A stretch of 64,000 nt of DNA from Sphingomonas sp. PAMC26645 (GTDB lineage: Bacteria; Pseudomonadota; Alphaproteobacteria; Sphingomonadales; Sphingomonadaceae), in assembly GCF_004795835.1 (NCBI RefSeq), contig NZ_CP039249.1:682001-746000 (forward strand), in the 5' to 3' direction. Shown here piece by piece: positions 1 through 8,143 of this stretch. Every line of letters starts with the position of its first letter. Position 1 is the first letter of the stretch. Both the position numbers and the translations under genes were made by a program. The notes under the pieces are model-generated. The model had not been told where the DNA came from. It did not search any database and saw only the letters and a list, made by a program, of their open reading frames with translations.

Positions 1-221
1 ACGACCCGCCAGTCGACCGTGCCGCGCCAGCCATGCACCGTCGTCCCGACCGTCTTGGTCGCCGAGGCATAGAGCAGGTCGGTGCCGACCGCGGTAGCGG
101 GGTGGAAGCCGAAGACAAGCACCAGCAGCGGTGTCATCAGCGATCCGCCGCCGACACCCGTCAGCCCGACGATGAGGCCGACGAGCACGCCGGCCACCGA
201 ATATAACGGATTGATATCCAC
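1..221 (-). CDS. TauE/SafE family sulfite exporter (partial, N-terminal part only)
   Basis: This is the start of a membrane permease whose remainder lies beyond the left window edge. The visible 73 residues begin at GTG 221 (VDINPLYS) and contain a hydrophobic segment followed by a glycine-rich stretch (GLTGVGGGSLMTPLL) and then TAVGTDLLYASATK, a pattern typical of the first helices of TauE/SafE (TSUP) anion exporters. The GTG lies 11 nt after the stop codon of the upstream aminotransferase gene and no in-frame ATG is available, so the two genes are probably co-transcribed. The transported anion cannot be told from this fragment. Confidence 0.85.
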   Translation of the reverse strand, partial: MDINPLYSVAGVLVGLIVGLTGVGGGSLMTPLLVLVFGFHPATAVGTDLLYASATKTVGTTVHGWRGTVDWRV

Positions 222-232
222 GCTGGCGAAGG

Positions 233-1441
233 TCAGCCGGCGCCACGCGCGGGCGTGTTGACGCCCATCGACTGGAGATATTTCTTCACGTTGCGCGCCG
301 CCTGGCGGAGCCGCTGTTCGTTCTCGACCATCGCGATCCTCACATAGCCCTCGCCGTTTTCGCCGTAGCCAACCCCTGGGGCCACGGCGACGTGCGCGTG
401 AGTCAGCAATTGTTTGGTGAACTCAAGGCTACCTAAATGCGCGAGCGCGGGTGGCAAAGGCGCCCATGCGAACATGCTCGCGCGGGGGCTCGGAATGTCC
501 CAGCCGGCGCGGCCGAAGCTTTCGACCAGCACGTCGCGGCGCTTGTGATAGAGTTGACGGTTACGCTCGACGATGTCCTGCGGGCCGTTGAGCGCGGCGC
601 AGGCGGCGGCCTGGATCGGCGTGAACGCGCCGTAATCGAGATACGACTTCACGCGCGTCATCGCCGCGATCAGCGTCTTGTTGCCGACCCCGAAGCCCAT
701 CCGCCAACCGGCCATAGAATAGGTCTTGCTGAGCGAGGTGAATTCGATCGCGACGTCCTTCGCGCCCGGGACCTGGAGGATCGAGGGGGTCGGCTTGCCG
801 TCGAAATACAGCTCCGAATAAGCGAGGTCGGAGATCACCCACAGCTTGTGCTTCTTCGCGAATTCTACGACACGCTCGTAGAAGGCGAGGTCGACGACTT
901 CGGCGGTCGGGTTCGACGGATAGCCCATCACCAGCACCGACGGTGCGGGGACGGTGAACGCCATCGCGCGCTCGAGGCTCTCGAAATACGCCTCGTCGGG
1001 CGTGGTCGGCACCGCGCGGATCGTCGCGCCGGCGATGATGAAGCCGAAGGTGTGGATCGGATAGGACGGGTTGGGCGCAAGCACGACGTCGCCGGGCGCG
1101 GTGATCGCGGTGGCCAGACTCGCGAGGCCTTCCTTCGAGCCCATCGTCACGACGACCTCGGTCTCGGGATCGACATCGACCCCGAACCGGCGACCGTAAT
1201 AGTTCGCCTGCGCTTTTCGCAGGCCGGGAATGCCCTTCGACTGTGAATAGCCGTGCGCGCTTGTCTTGCGCGCGACTTCGACGAGCTTCTCGATGACGTG
1301 CTCGGGGGGCGGCAGGTCGGGATTGCCCATGCCGAGATCGATGATGTCCTCCCCGCCCGCGCGCGCCGCCGCCCGCATCGCGTTCACTTCGGCGATGACA
1401 TAGGGGGGTAAGCGTTTGATGCGGTAGAAGTCTTCGGACAT
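233..1441 (-). CDS. AlaC-like PLP-dependent aminotransferase
   Basis: A 402-residue fold-type I aminotransferase of the class I/II group. It carries the DLGMGNPDLPPPEHV substrate loop, SNPTA with Asn177, DLAYSE (Asp205, Tyr208) and the Schiff-base lysine K239 in SLSKTYSMAGWR. Length and motifs best match AlaC/YfdZ-type alanine (glutamate-pyruvate) transaminases; related LL-diaminopimelate aminotransferases look similar, so the substrate is inferred. It is transcribed towards a TauE/SafE permease that begins 11 nt downstream, and diverges from phaC. The ATG at 1441 is the natural start because family similarity begins immediately (FYRIKRLPPYVIAEV). Confidence 0.85.
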   Translation of the reverse strand: MSEDFYRIKRLPPYVIAEVNAMRAAARAGGEDIIDLGMGNPDLPPPEHVIEKLVEVARKTSAHGYSQSKGIPGLRKAQANYYGRRFGVDVDPETEVVVTMGSKEGLASLATAITAPGDVVLAPNPSYPIHTFGFIIAGATIRAVPTTPDEAYFESLERAMAFTVPAPSVLVMGYPSNPTAEVVDLAFYERVVEFAKKHKLWVISDLAYSELYFDGKPTPSILQVPGAKDVAIEFTSLSKTYSMAGWRMGFGVGNKTLIAAMTRVKSYLDYGAFTPIQAAACAALNGPQDIVERNRQLYHKRRDVLVESFGRAGWDIPSPRASMFAWAPLPPALAHLGSLEFTKQLLTHAHVAVAPGVGYGENGEGYVRIAMVENEQRLRQAARNVKKYLQSMGVNTPARGAG

Positions 1442-1540
1442 GATCAGCCTCTAGCTGGAGGAGCGAGTGCTGTACCGCAGGTGAGCGGGGGCGTCATCCG
1501 CCTCATTCGTCGAGAGGGCGAAAGCTCGGGTATTCAGTCT

Positions 1541-1564
1541 ATCCTCCCCCTGGCGGGGGAGGAT
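1541..1564. repeat. Short family F hairpin (CCTCCCC/GGGGAGG)
   Basis: Ten-base arms ATCCTCCCCC and GGGGGAGGAT enclose a 4-nt loop. The unit lies in the divergent space between the aminotransferase gene and phaC, about 90 nt before the phaC start. The same hairpin recurs at 4734-4757 and at the ends of the composite elements at 22009 and 39385. Confidence 0.85.
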
Positions 1565-1656
1565 CGTTGAGTTTCCTGCGACCAACAATCGTCGATGTGA
1601 CCATGCTTCCGCCGAGCCGGCGTCTGCGGTAAGCTCCCGAAAAAGCAGAGGATGCC

Positions 1657-3375
1657 ATGGCCGATACTCCTCCCGACGCCTCCACTCCGACCCTGCCCGA
1701 TCTCCAGCATTGGACGTGGGTGATGGGGCGTGCGCAGCAGATGATGATGGAGCAGGGGCTGGCCGCTATGCAGGCCAAGCCCGAGGGAATCCCGGCGATC
1801 CCCGGCTTTACCGACCCCGCCACGCTGGAGCGCGCGCGCGATTTCTGGGCCGAAAGCCTGACGCTGTGGCAGCGGTTTCTCAATCCCGCCAAGGCGCCCG
1901 AACCCGCGCCGGTGACCGACAAGCGCTTCAAGGCGCCGCAATGGCGCGAGCCGGTGTTCGACCTGATCCGGCAGAGTTATCAGCTGATCGGCGACCACAT
2001 GCTGCGCGGCGTCGAGGCGGTGGACGGGCTCGACCCCAAGCAGAAGAAGCAGCTGCGGTTCGCGACCAAGGGGTTCGTCGATGCGATGAGCCCGACCAAT
2101 TTCGCGCTGACCAACCCGCAGGTGATCGAGAAGACGATCGAGACGCGCGGCGAGAATCTGCTGAAGGGCTTGCAGAACATGATGGCGGATCTTGCTCGCG
2201 GGCAGGTGACGCATACGCCGGACGGCGCGTTCGAACTTGGGCGCAACCTGGCGATGACGCCGGGCAAGGTGGTGAAACGCACGCCGCTGTACGAACTGAT
2301 CCAGTACACTCCGACCACCGACACGGTGCTGGCTACGCCGCTCGTGATCTTCCCGCCCTGGATCAACCGGTTCTACATCCTCGACCTGACGCCCGAGAAG
2401 AGCTTCATCCGCTGGGCGGTCGAGCAGGGCATCACCGTGTTCATGGTGTCGTGGAAATCCGCCGATTCGAGCATGAAGGACGTGGTCTGGGACGATTATG
2501 TCGGTGCGCAGGTCGAGGCGATCGACACGGTGCGCGCCGCGCTCGACGTGCCGGCGGTGCATACGATCGGGTACTGCGTGGCGGGGACGACACTGGCCGC
2601 GACGCTGGCGCTGCTGGCGGCGCGTGACGAGGCGACGAAGGTGGCTAGCGCGACGTTCTTCACCGCGCAGGTCGATTTCGCGCAGGCGGGCGAGTTGCAG
2701 CATTTCATCGACGACGAGCAGCTGAAGATGGTCGCGTCGTTGTCGCCCGAGGGGTTCCTCGACGGGCGGTACATGGCGACGACGTTCAACCTTTTGCGCG
2801 GGCGTGACCTGATCTGGAACTACGTCACGCAGAATTACCTGCTGGGGCAGGATTACGTGCCGTTCGACCTGCTTCACTGGAACGGCGACACGACCAACCT
2901 GCCGGCGAAATGGCATCTAAGCTATCTGACCGACCTCTACCGCGACAATCTGCTGGTGACAGGCACGATGGCCGTGGACGGTACGCCGATCCATCTCACC
3001 AAGGTCTCGACGCCGAGCTATGTCCAGGCGGGGCGCGAAGATCATATCGCGCCGGCCGAAAGTGTCTGGAAACTCACGCAATTGTTCGCCGGGCCGCTGA
3101 AGTTCGTGCTCGCGGGCTCGGGACATATCGCGGGCGTGGTCAATCCGCCGGCGGCGGGGAAGTATCAATATTGGACCAATCCTGGCGCGCACACGACGCT
3201 TGAGGACTTCGTTGCCGGTGCGACCGAGACGAAGGGTAGCTGGTGGCCGGACTGGGTCGAGTGGTTGCGCGCGCTGGGTGCCGATACGGTGGCCGCGGAC
3301 GGTGCACGGCTGCCGGGCGAGGGGGCTCTGAAGGCGCTCGGCGAGGCGCCCGGCGAGTATGTGAAGAGCCTATAG
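1657..3375 (+). CDS. phaC: Class I poly(3-hydroxyalkanoate) synthase PhaC
   Basis: A 572-residue PHA synthase that polymerises (R)-3-hydroxyacyl-CoA into storage polyester granules. The N-terminal PhaC domain is followed by an alpha/beta-hydrolase core. The lipase-like box GYCVAGT holds the nucleophile Cys307, with Asp462 in GREDHIAP and His490 in GSGHIAGV completing the triad. The length fits class I enzymes acting without PhaE or PhaR subunits. A phasin gene follows on the same strand about 100 nt downstream, and phaB lies 4 kb away on the other strand, so granule genes are near each other but not in one operon. Confidence 0.97.
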   Translation: MADTPPDASTPTLPDLQHWTWVMGRAQQMMMEQGLAAMQAKPEGIPAIPGFTDPATLERARDFWAESLTLWQRFLNPAKAPEPAPVTDKRFKAPQWREPVFDLIRQSYQLIGDHMLRGVEAVDGLDPKQKKQLRFATKGFVDAMSPTNFALTNPQVIEKTIETRGENLLKGLQNMMADLARGQVTHTPDGAFELGRNLAMTPGKVVKRTPLYELIQYTPTTDTVLATPLVIFPPWINRFYILDLTPEKSFIRWAVEQGITVFMVSWKSADSSMKDVVWDDYVGAQVEAIDTVRAALDVPAVHTIGYCVAGTTLAATLALLAARDEATKVASATFFTAQVDFAQAGELQHFIDDEQLKMVASLSPEGFLDGRYMATTFNLLRGRDLIWNYVTQNYLLGQDYVPFDLLHWNGDTTNLPAKWHLSYLTDLYRDNLLVTGTMAVDGTPIHLTKVSTPSYVQAGREDHIAPAESVWKLTQLFAGPLKFVLAGSGHIAGVVNPPAAGKYQYWTNPGAHTTLEDFVAGATETKGSWWPDWVEWLRALGADTVAADGARLPGEGALKALGEAPGEYVKSL

Positions 3376-3388
3376 CGCTACCTTACGT

Positions 3389-3423
3389 TTGCGTCATGGT
3401 GCAGTGCACAATTTTTATTGTGC
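3389..3423 (+). promoter_or_regulatory. Palindrome and possible promoter before the phasin gene
   Basis: A perfect inverted repeat GCACAAT-TTTT-ATTGTGC spans 3406-3423, 56 nt upstream of the phasin start. A weak -35-like TTGCGT (3389-3394) is followed after 18 nt by TTTTAT (3413-3418), so the palindrome would overlap the -10 region. Autoregulated PhaR/PhbF repressors bind TGC-rich symmetrical sites ahead of phasin genes in other proteobacteria. PhaR binding here is an inference, and no phaR gene is in the window. Confidence 0.5.
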
Positions 3424-3478
3424 GGCGCGAGAATTCGTGTATGAAGACCGCGACATAACTCCGAAGAGAGGTGCGTGG

Positions 3479-4162
3479 ATGGTGGATATCGTGAAACGGA
3501 CGGCCAAGGCCGGTTCGAAGCCTGTCGCCATCGCGAAGGCCTCCGCCCGGACTGTCGCCAAGCCGGCGAAACCGGCATTCGAGCCGATCGCCAAGACGCC
3601 GGCACCTCAACCTCTCGCGGCTGCTTTTGTATCGCCGCACACGGACATTCCCGCCCCGATTCAGGCCGCCGCGCCTTTGGGGATCCCTGCCAGCGAAACA
3701 AAGGACGCCACGATGGACACGATCCAGAGCATCACCGAGAAGACCAAGGCCCTCTTCAGCGGCGCGAACACCGCCGAATTCAACGAGCAGGCCAAGGGCG
3801 CGATGGAGAAGTCGGCGAAGATGGCGGAAGATTTCGTCGCATTCGGCAAGGGCAACATCGAGGCGCTCGTCGAGTCGTCGAAGATCGCCGCGAAGAACGT
3901 CGAGGCGCTCGGCCAGGAAGCTGCCGACTACGCCAAGACCTCGTTCGAGAGCGCGACCGAAGCTGCCAAGACGCTCGCCGCCGCCAAGTCGCCGACCGAG
4001 TTCATGAAGCTCCAGGGCGATTATGCGCGCACCGCGTTCGACACGATGATCGCCGAGGGCTCGCGCTCGACCGAGCGGATGCTCAAGATGTTCGGCGAGT
4101 TCGCACAGCCGATCTCGAACCGCGTTGCGGTCGCGACCGACAAGATGAAGATCTCGGCCTAA
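3479..4162 (+). CDS. Phasin family granule-associated protein
   Basis: A 227-residue protein with an Ala/Lys/Pro-rich N-terminal 75 residues and a C-terminal helical phasin domain (from about MDTIQSITEKTKALF onward). The domain contains repeated amphipathic stretches such as EQAKGAMEKSAKMAEDFVAFGKGNIEALVESSK. Phasins coat PHA granules and limit their size. ATG 3479 is preceded by GAAGAGAGG and is preferred over the upstream TTG at 3389, which sits in the palindromic promoter region. An internal ATG at 3714 would give a shorter classical phasin. The gene follows phaC and ends at a strong terminator. Confidence 0.9.
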   Translation: MVDIVKRTAKAGSKPVAIAKASARTVAKPAKPAFEPIAKTPAPQPLAAAFVSPHTDIPAPIQAAAPLGIPASETKDATMDTIQSITEKTKALFSGANTAEFNEQAKGAMEKSAKMAEDFVAFGKGNIEALVESSKIAAKNVEALGQEAADYAKTSFESATEAAKTLAAAKSPTEFMKLQGDYARTAFDTMIAEGSRSTERMLKMFGEFAQPISNRVAVATDKMKISA

Positions 4163-4197
4163 GTCGACAGCGCGCCGCCTTCGGGCAGTGCGTTACG

Positions 4198-4232
4198 AAA
4201 GGGGCGGCCGTCGTGCGACGGTCGCCCCTTTT
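4198..4232 (+). terminator. Rho-independent terminator after the phasin gene
   Basis: A long GC-rich stem (AAGGGGCGGCCGTC paired with GACGGTCGCCCCTT, with one G-T pair) and a 4-nt loop is followed by TTTTGC, 36 nt after the phasin stop. It should end phasin transcription before clpS. Confidence 0.85.
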
Positions 4233-4354
4233 GCGTTTGCGGTTTTCGCGTGACGGGTGCCAGCGCCCCCTTGCCCTTGCCCCCCGGCATGCCATATTTT
4301 GGCAGCATGCTTTTGACCCCTGAAATGACGACTCCCCAGCGGACGGGCGAGCAG

Positions 4355-4705
4355 ATGGCCGAGCGCCGCGACGATAATGGCGAGGACGGCCATGATGGCA
4401 CCGGGGGCGGCACCGGCGCCGGTATCGCGACCAAGACGCGCGCGAAGACCAAACAGCCGACGCCGTACCGCGTACTGATGCTCAACGACGACTATACGCC
4501 GATGGAGTTCGTCGTGCTGTGTCTCCAGCGCTTCTTTCGCATGGACATGGAGGCCGCGACTCGCGTTATGCTGCATGTTCACCAGAAGGGCGTCGGGGTG
4601 TGTGGTACGTTTAGCTACGAGGTCGCGGAGACCAAGGTGTCGCAGGTGATGGATTTCGCCAAGCAGAACCAGCACCCGTTGCAGTGCACGCTGGAGAAGG
4701 CTTGA
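4355..4705 (+). CDS. clpS: ATP-dependent Clp protease adaptor ClpS
   Basis: ClpS binds the N-terminal domain of ClpA and delivers N-degron substrates to ClpAP. The core begins at [18 protein letters not shown] and holds the typical residues that contact the substrate N-terminus ([21 protein letters not shown], and the C-terminal [11 protein letters not shown]). The roughly 35 residues before the core are Gly/Asp-rich and disordered, as in other sphingomonad ClpS. ATG 4355 gives 116 residues and is chosen by comparison with family length; in-frame ATGs at 4307 and 4325 are possible. No clpA lies nearby. Confidence 0.93.
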   Translation: MAERRDDNGEDGHDGTGGGTGAGIATKTRAKTKQPTPYRVLMLNDDYTPMEFVVLCLQRFFRMDMEAATRVMLHVHQKGVGVCGTFSYEVAETKVSQVMDFAKQNQHPLQCTLEKA

Positions 4706-4733
4706 GCCTTACGCCTTGAGGTGATCTGTCTTG

Positions 4734-4757
4734 ATCCTCCCCCTTGCGGGGGAGGAT
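4734..4757. terminator. Hairpin between convergent clpS and crp/fnr-type genes (family F unit)
   Basis: ATCCTCCCCC and GGGGGAGGAT arms enclose loop TTGC, exactly between the convergent clpS stop and the regulator stop. It has the form of the family F repeat unit. It may act as a bidirectional terminator, although neither side carries a long T tract. Confidence 0.6.
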
Positions 4758-4769
4758 TGAAGGAGGGAG

Positions 4770-5504
4770 TTACCGCGCTGGCGGCAACCAGCGCAGGTCG
4801 AGCCCTTCGAAACGATCGATGTAGTTCGCGGCTTGCGCCAATTGCACCTCGTTGAGCAGCGTGACGCGGCCCATTTCGCGGCGGATCAGGCCGTCCTCTT
4901 CCAGCTGGCGCAGCATGCGGTTGACGTGGACCGCGGTGAGCCCAGTGGCGTCGCCAATCTCCTCCTGCGTCAGGCCAAGCGTGAAGCTGTTGCCCATCGC
5001 GCGGTCGCGCATCCGCAGTCGGTTGCGCATCTCAAGCAGCAACGCCGCGATCCGCGCCTTGGCCGAGGTCCGGCCGAGGGCGGCGAGACGGTCGGTGAGC
5101 GCGACCTTCTCCATCTGGTTCATGACCATGATGAGCGCCGACAGCCGTGGATGATCGGTGACCAGCCCGGTCATCGCCGAGCGATCGAATGAGCACACCG
5201 TGCAGTCGGTCAGCGCGACCACCGTCTCGGGCGAATCGCGGTAGACCAGCGCCGAGACCGCCAGCATGTCGCCGGCATAGAGGAAGCGGAGGATCTGGCG
5301 GCTGCCGTCGTCGAGCAGCACATAGCTCATCGCCATGCCGCGCTGCAGGATGAAGAGTTCGGCCTGCGGATCATTCTCGCGCACGAGGACGGCACCGCGA
5401 CGCAAGTCTCGCGGGCGCTCCTCCAACCGCGCTAACGCAGCCTTCTCGTTCATCGACAGGTCGATGAGATCGCCGACGCGGTCGGCGAAGCAGCTGTCCG
5501 GCAC
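4770..5504 (-). CDS. Crp/Fnr family transcriptional regulator
   Basis: About 244 residues. An N-terminal cyclic-nucleotide-binding-like sensor fold (LRRGAVLVREND, LFILQRGMAMSYVLLDDGSRQILRFLYAGDML) is followed by a dimerisation helix and a C-terminal HTH (LGLTQEEIGDATGLTAVHVNRMLRQLEEDGLI). There is no N-terminal cysteine cluster of the FNR type, so a direct oxygen-sensing iron-sulfur centre is unlikely and the ligand is unknown. GTG 5504 is preferred because it has GGGGA upstream and the preceding 19 codons have atypical AT-rich usage; ATG 5561 is the alternative. It diverges from murA. Confidence 0.88.
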   Translation of the reverse strand: MPDSCFADRVGDLIDLSMNEKAALARLEERPRDLRRGAVLVRENDPQAELFILQRGMAMSYVLLDDGSRQILRFLYAGDMLAVSALVYRDSPETVVALTDCTVCSFDRSAMTGLVTDHPRLSALIMVMNQMEKVALTDRLAALGRTSAKARIAALLLEMRNRLRMRDRAMGNSFTLGLTQEEIGDATGLTAVHVNRMLRQLEEDGLIRREMGRVTLLNEVQLAQAANYIDRFEGLDLRWLPPAR

Positions 5505-5704
5505 TCTGTAATGGTCCCCAATGTTCGAGAACCACAGAGCAAAGCTAGGATTTCCGCGCATTAAAGTCGATCAAGCGGGGTGTGTTAGCGCTTCGGAAGG
5601 CTCACCCGGTCCCGACGCGGGACTCGACCCCAGGCCAGCATCCGCCTGTCGCCCGATCGATGCGCGGCCCTTGCGCAGAACGCCAGCCGCGATAGACACC
5701 CGGG

Positions 5705-6988
5705 ATGGACCGTATTCTCATTCGCGGCGGCAATCGCCTGTCCGGGCGCTTGCCCATCTCCGGCGCGAAGAACGCCGCGCTCACGCTGATGCCGTGCGCG
5801 CTGTTGACCGAAGAGCCGCTGACGCTGCGCAATTTACCGCGGCTGGCGGATGTCGACGGCTTCGGCCACCTGCTCAACCAGCTCGGCGCGTCGACCGCGA
5901 TCCAAGGGACGCGGCCCGAGGATTTCGGCCGGGTGATGACGATCCGCGCGGGTAACCTGACCTCGACCGAGGCGCCCTACGACATCGTGCGGAAGATGCG
6001 CGCGTCGATCCTGGTGCTCGGGCCGCTGCTCGGGCGCGGTGGCGAGGCGACGGTGTCGCTGCCGGGCGGCTGTGCGATCGGCAATCGCCCGATCGACCTC
6101 CACCTGCGCGCACTTGAGGCGATCGGTGCCGAGCTCGAGATGGCGGCGGGTTATGTGAAGGCGATCGCGCCGGGCGGACGTCTGCCGGGCGGCCGCTTCC
6201 GCTTCCCGATCGTGTCGGTCGGCGCGACCGAGAACGTCGTGATGGCGGCGGTACTGGCCAAGGGCACGAGCGTGATCGAGAACGCCGCGCGCGAGCCGGA
6301 GATCGTCGACCTCTGCAACTGCCTCTTCGCGATGGGCGCGTCGATCGACGGGATCGGCACCGAGACGCTGACGATCGAAGGCCGCGACCGGCTCCACGGC
6401 GCGACCTATGCGGTGATGCCCGACCGGATCGAGGCGGGCAGCTATGCGTGCGCGGCGGCGATCACCGGCGGCGACTTGGAACTGGTCGGCGTGGATGTCG
6501 CCGACATGGGCGCGACCTTCGATGCGCTGGTCCAGGCGGGCGTGTCGGTGACGCCGACCAAGGACGGCGTGCGCGTCGCGTCCGACGGCGTGCTGAAGCC
6601 GCTGACGCTGTCGACCGCGCCATACCCCGGGTTTGCGACGGACATGCAGGCGCAGTTCATGGCGATGCTGTGCAAGGCGGACGGCGCGAGCGTGCTGACC
6701 GAGACGATCTTCGAGAACCGCTACATGCACGTGCCGGAACTGGCGCGGATGGGCGCGGATATCCAGGTGCGCGGGCGGACCGCGGTGGTGCGCGGCGTCG
6801 ACAAGCTGGTCGGCGCGCAGGTGATGGCGACCGACTTGCGGGCTTCGATGAGCTTGATCCTGGCGGGGCTTGCGGCGGATGGCGAGACGTCTGTGGGTCG
6901 GGTGTATCACCTGGATCGTGGGTATGAGCGGTTGGAGGAGAAGCTGAGCGCGGTTGGCGCGGATATCGAGCGTGCTAGCGACGGGTGA
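5705..6988 (+). CDS. murA: UDP-N-acetylglucosamine 1-carboxyvinyltransferase MurA
   Basis: MurA transfers enolpyruvate from PEP to UDP-GlcNAc, the first committed step of peptidoglycan synthesis in the cytoplasm. The 427 residues show the EPSP-synthase-like repeat fold with Lys22 in SGAKNAAL, the PEP-binding Cys123 in [14 protein letters not shown], and the conserved [11 protein letters not shown] segment. The cysteine is present, so the enzyme should be fosfomycin-sensitive in principle. The gene is followed by a large palindromic repeat and the convergent phaB. A second MurA-like copy cannot be excluded from this window. Confidence 0.97.
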   Translation: MDRILIRGGNRLSGRLPISGAKNAALTLMPCALLTEEPLTLRNLPRLADVDGFGHLLNQLGASTAIQGTRPEDFGRVMTIRAGNLTSTEAPYDIVRKMRASILVLGPLLGRGGEATVSLPGGCAIGNRPIDLHLRALEAIGAELEMAAGYVKAIAPGGRLPGGRFRFPIVSVGATENVVMAAVLAKGTSVIENAAREPEIVDLCNCLFAMGASIDGIGTETLTIEGRDRLHGATYAVMPDRIEAGSYACAAAITGGDLELVGVDVADMGATFDALVQAGVSVTPTKDGVRVASDGVLKPLTLSTAPYPGFATDMQAQFMAMLCKADGASVLTETIFENRYMHVPELARMGADIQVRGRTAVVRGVDKLVGAQVMATDLRASMSLILAGLAADGETSVGRVYHLDRGYERLEEKLSAVGADIERASDG

Positions 6989-7020
6989 TTGAGGCGGGTG
7001 CGTAGGTTGAACGGGCGTTA

Positions 7021-7117
7021 GCCCTCTCCCCTTCGGGGAGAGGGTTGGGTGAGGGGCGCCACGGGCGACAGCGTTTGGAACTGCCCCTCACCCCGACCCT
7101 CTCCCCGAAGGGGAGGG
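7021..7117. repeat. Family C composite palindromic repeat, copy 1
   Basis: The left hairpin CCCTCTCCCCTTCGGGGAGAGGG is followed by GTGAGGGG. After a core of about 35 nt, the right half CCCCTCACCCCGACCCTCTCCCCGAAGGGG mirrors it, so the two ends are complementary to each other as well as internally. It sits 30 nt after the murA stop and may serve as its terminator. Confidence 0.85.
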
Positions 7118-7203
7118 AGCAGATGCCGGGCGTTTGGCGGTGGCATTCTTGTACCTCGCAGATGCTGTAGGGCTAGATTTAAGCAGCGCTACCGTTTCGC
7201 GTT

Positions 7204-7220
7204 CCCCCGCGAAGGCGGGG
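7204..7220. repeat. Single-arm family B repeat
   Basis: The hairpin CCCCCGCGAAGGCGGGG, followed by CCCCAGGATCC, is the left arm of the family B repeat (compare 18227-18283 and 45436-45519). The matching right arm was not found here, so this appears to be a truncated copy. Confidence 0.6.
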
Positions 7221-7390
7221 CCCCAGGATCCAGCAAGGCCGTCCTTGGTAATCCGGTAGACATATACTCAGCGCCGCCGGCAAAGCCGCCGTCGGACGGG
7301 TTCGGTGAACCGACCCGCCGGCCGTGCCGGGCGCTGCCCGCTTCGCTTTCGCTTGCTGACAACGGCTGCGCTTTGCGCTGCCTGCGCCCG

Positions 7391-8113
7391 TCAGTACATG
7401 TGCTGACCGCCATTGATGCTCAACGTCGAGCCGGTGACGAATCCGCCCTCTTCCGAACACAGGAACGCCACCCCGCGCGCGATCTCGGTAGCTTGGCCAA
7501 GCCGCCCGACTGGGATCTTCGCCACGATCTTCTCCAGCACGTCGGCCGGCACCGCCGCCACCATGTCCGTATCGATATACCCCGGTGCGATCGCGTTTAC
7601 CGTCACGCCCGCCCGCGCGCCTTCCTGCGCCAAGGCCTTCGTGAAGCCGTGGATGCCGGACTTGGCCGCAGCATAGTTCACCTGGCCGTATTGCCCGGCC
7701 TGCCCATTGATCGAGCCGATATTGACGATCCGTCCCCATTTGCGTGTACGCATGCCGGGGAACACCGCCTTGGCCATGTTGAAACACCCGCCGAGATTGG
7801 TGTCCATCACCTCTTTCCAATCCTGGTACGTCATCTTCAGGATCGTGCCGTCGCGGGTGATGCCGGCGTTGTTCACGACGATATCGACATCGCCCAGATC
7901 GGCGGCGACCTGCGCACAGCCGGCCTGGCACGCATCATAGTCGGCGACGTCCCACTTGTACGCCTTGATCCCGGTGCGCTCGGTGAACTCGCGCGCGCGG
8001 TCATCGTTGCCGGCATACGTTGCCGCTACGGTCAGGCCCATGTCCTGCAATGCGAGACTGATCGCTTCGCCGATTCCGCGCGTACCACCGGTTACAATTG
8101 CGACGCGTGCCAT
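7391..8113 (-). CDS. phaB: Acetoacetyl-CoA reductase PhaB
   Basis: A 240-residue short-chain dehydrogenase. The TGGTRGIG nucleotide loop begins at residue 8, NNAG is at 81-84, and the catalytic residues are Ser134, Tyr147 and Lys151 (NIGSINGQAGQ, YAAAK). The SINGQAGQYGQVNY stretch is the signature of NADPH-dependent acetoacetyl-CoA reductases, which make the (R)-3-hydroxybutyryl-CoA used by PhaC. ATG 8113 has GAGGAGAGAG upstream. It begins 30 nt after hemH on the same strand and is probably its last operon partner. No phaA thiolase is in the window. Confidence 0.95.
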   Translation of the reverse strand: MARVAIVTGGTRGIGEAISLALQDMGLTVAATYAGNDDRAREFTERTGIKAYKWDVADYDACQAGCAQVAADLGDVDIVVNNAGITRDGTILKMTYQDWKEVMDTNLGGCFNMAKAVFPGMRTRKWGRIVNIGSINGQAGQYGQVNYAAAKSGIHGFTKALAQEGARAGVTVNAIAPGYIDTDMVAAVPADVLEKIVAKIPVGRLGQATEIARGVAFLCSEEGGFVTGSTLSINGGQHMY

Positions 8114-8143
8114 CAGTCTCTCTCCTCAGTATTTTGTGGGAGG

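Larger units (their letters stand above)
6989..7390. other. 402-base gene-free interval between convergent murA and phaB
   Basis: It contains the family C composite palindrome (7021-7117), one arm of a family B repeat (about 7204-7220), and near 7300-7390 a low-complexity GC-rich tract with a hairpin around GGGTTCGGTGAACCGACCC and a GCTGCGCTTTGCGCTGCC self-complementary stretch. The latter two lie just beyond the phaB stop and could end its transcript. No credible coding frame was seen. Confidence 0.7.

Noticed and set aside
3389..3478. N-terminal extension of the phasin from TTG 3389
   Set aside because: It would translate the palindromic promoter region, has no ribosome site and is less phasin-like than the ATG at 3479.
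5505..5704. FNR-type TTGAT-N4-ATCAA site between the Crp/Fnr gene and murA
   Set aside because: Only a half match (TTGATCGACTTTAAT) was found, without the second half-site.
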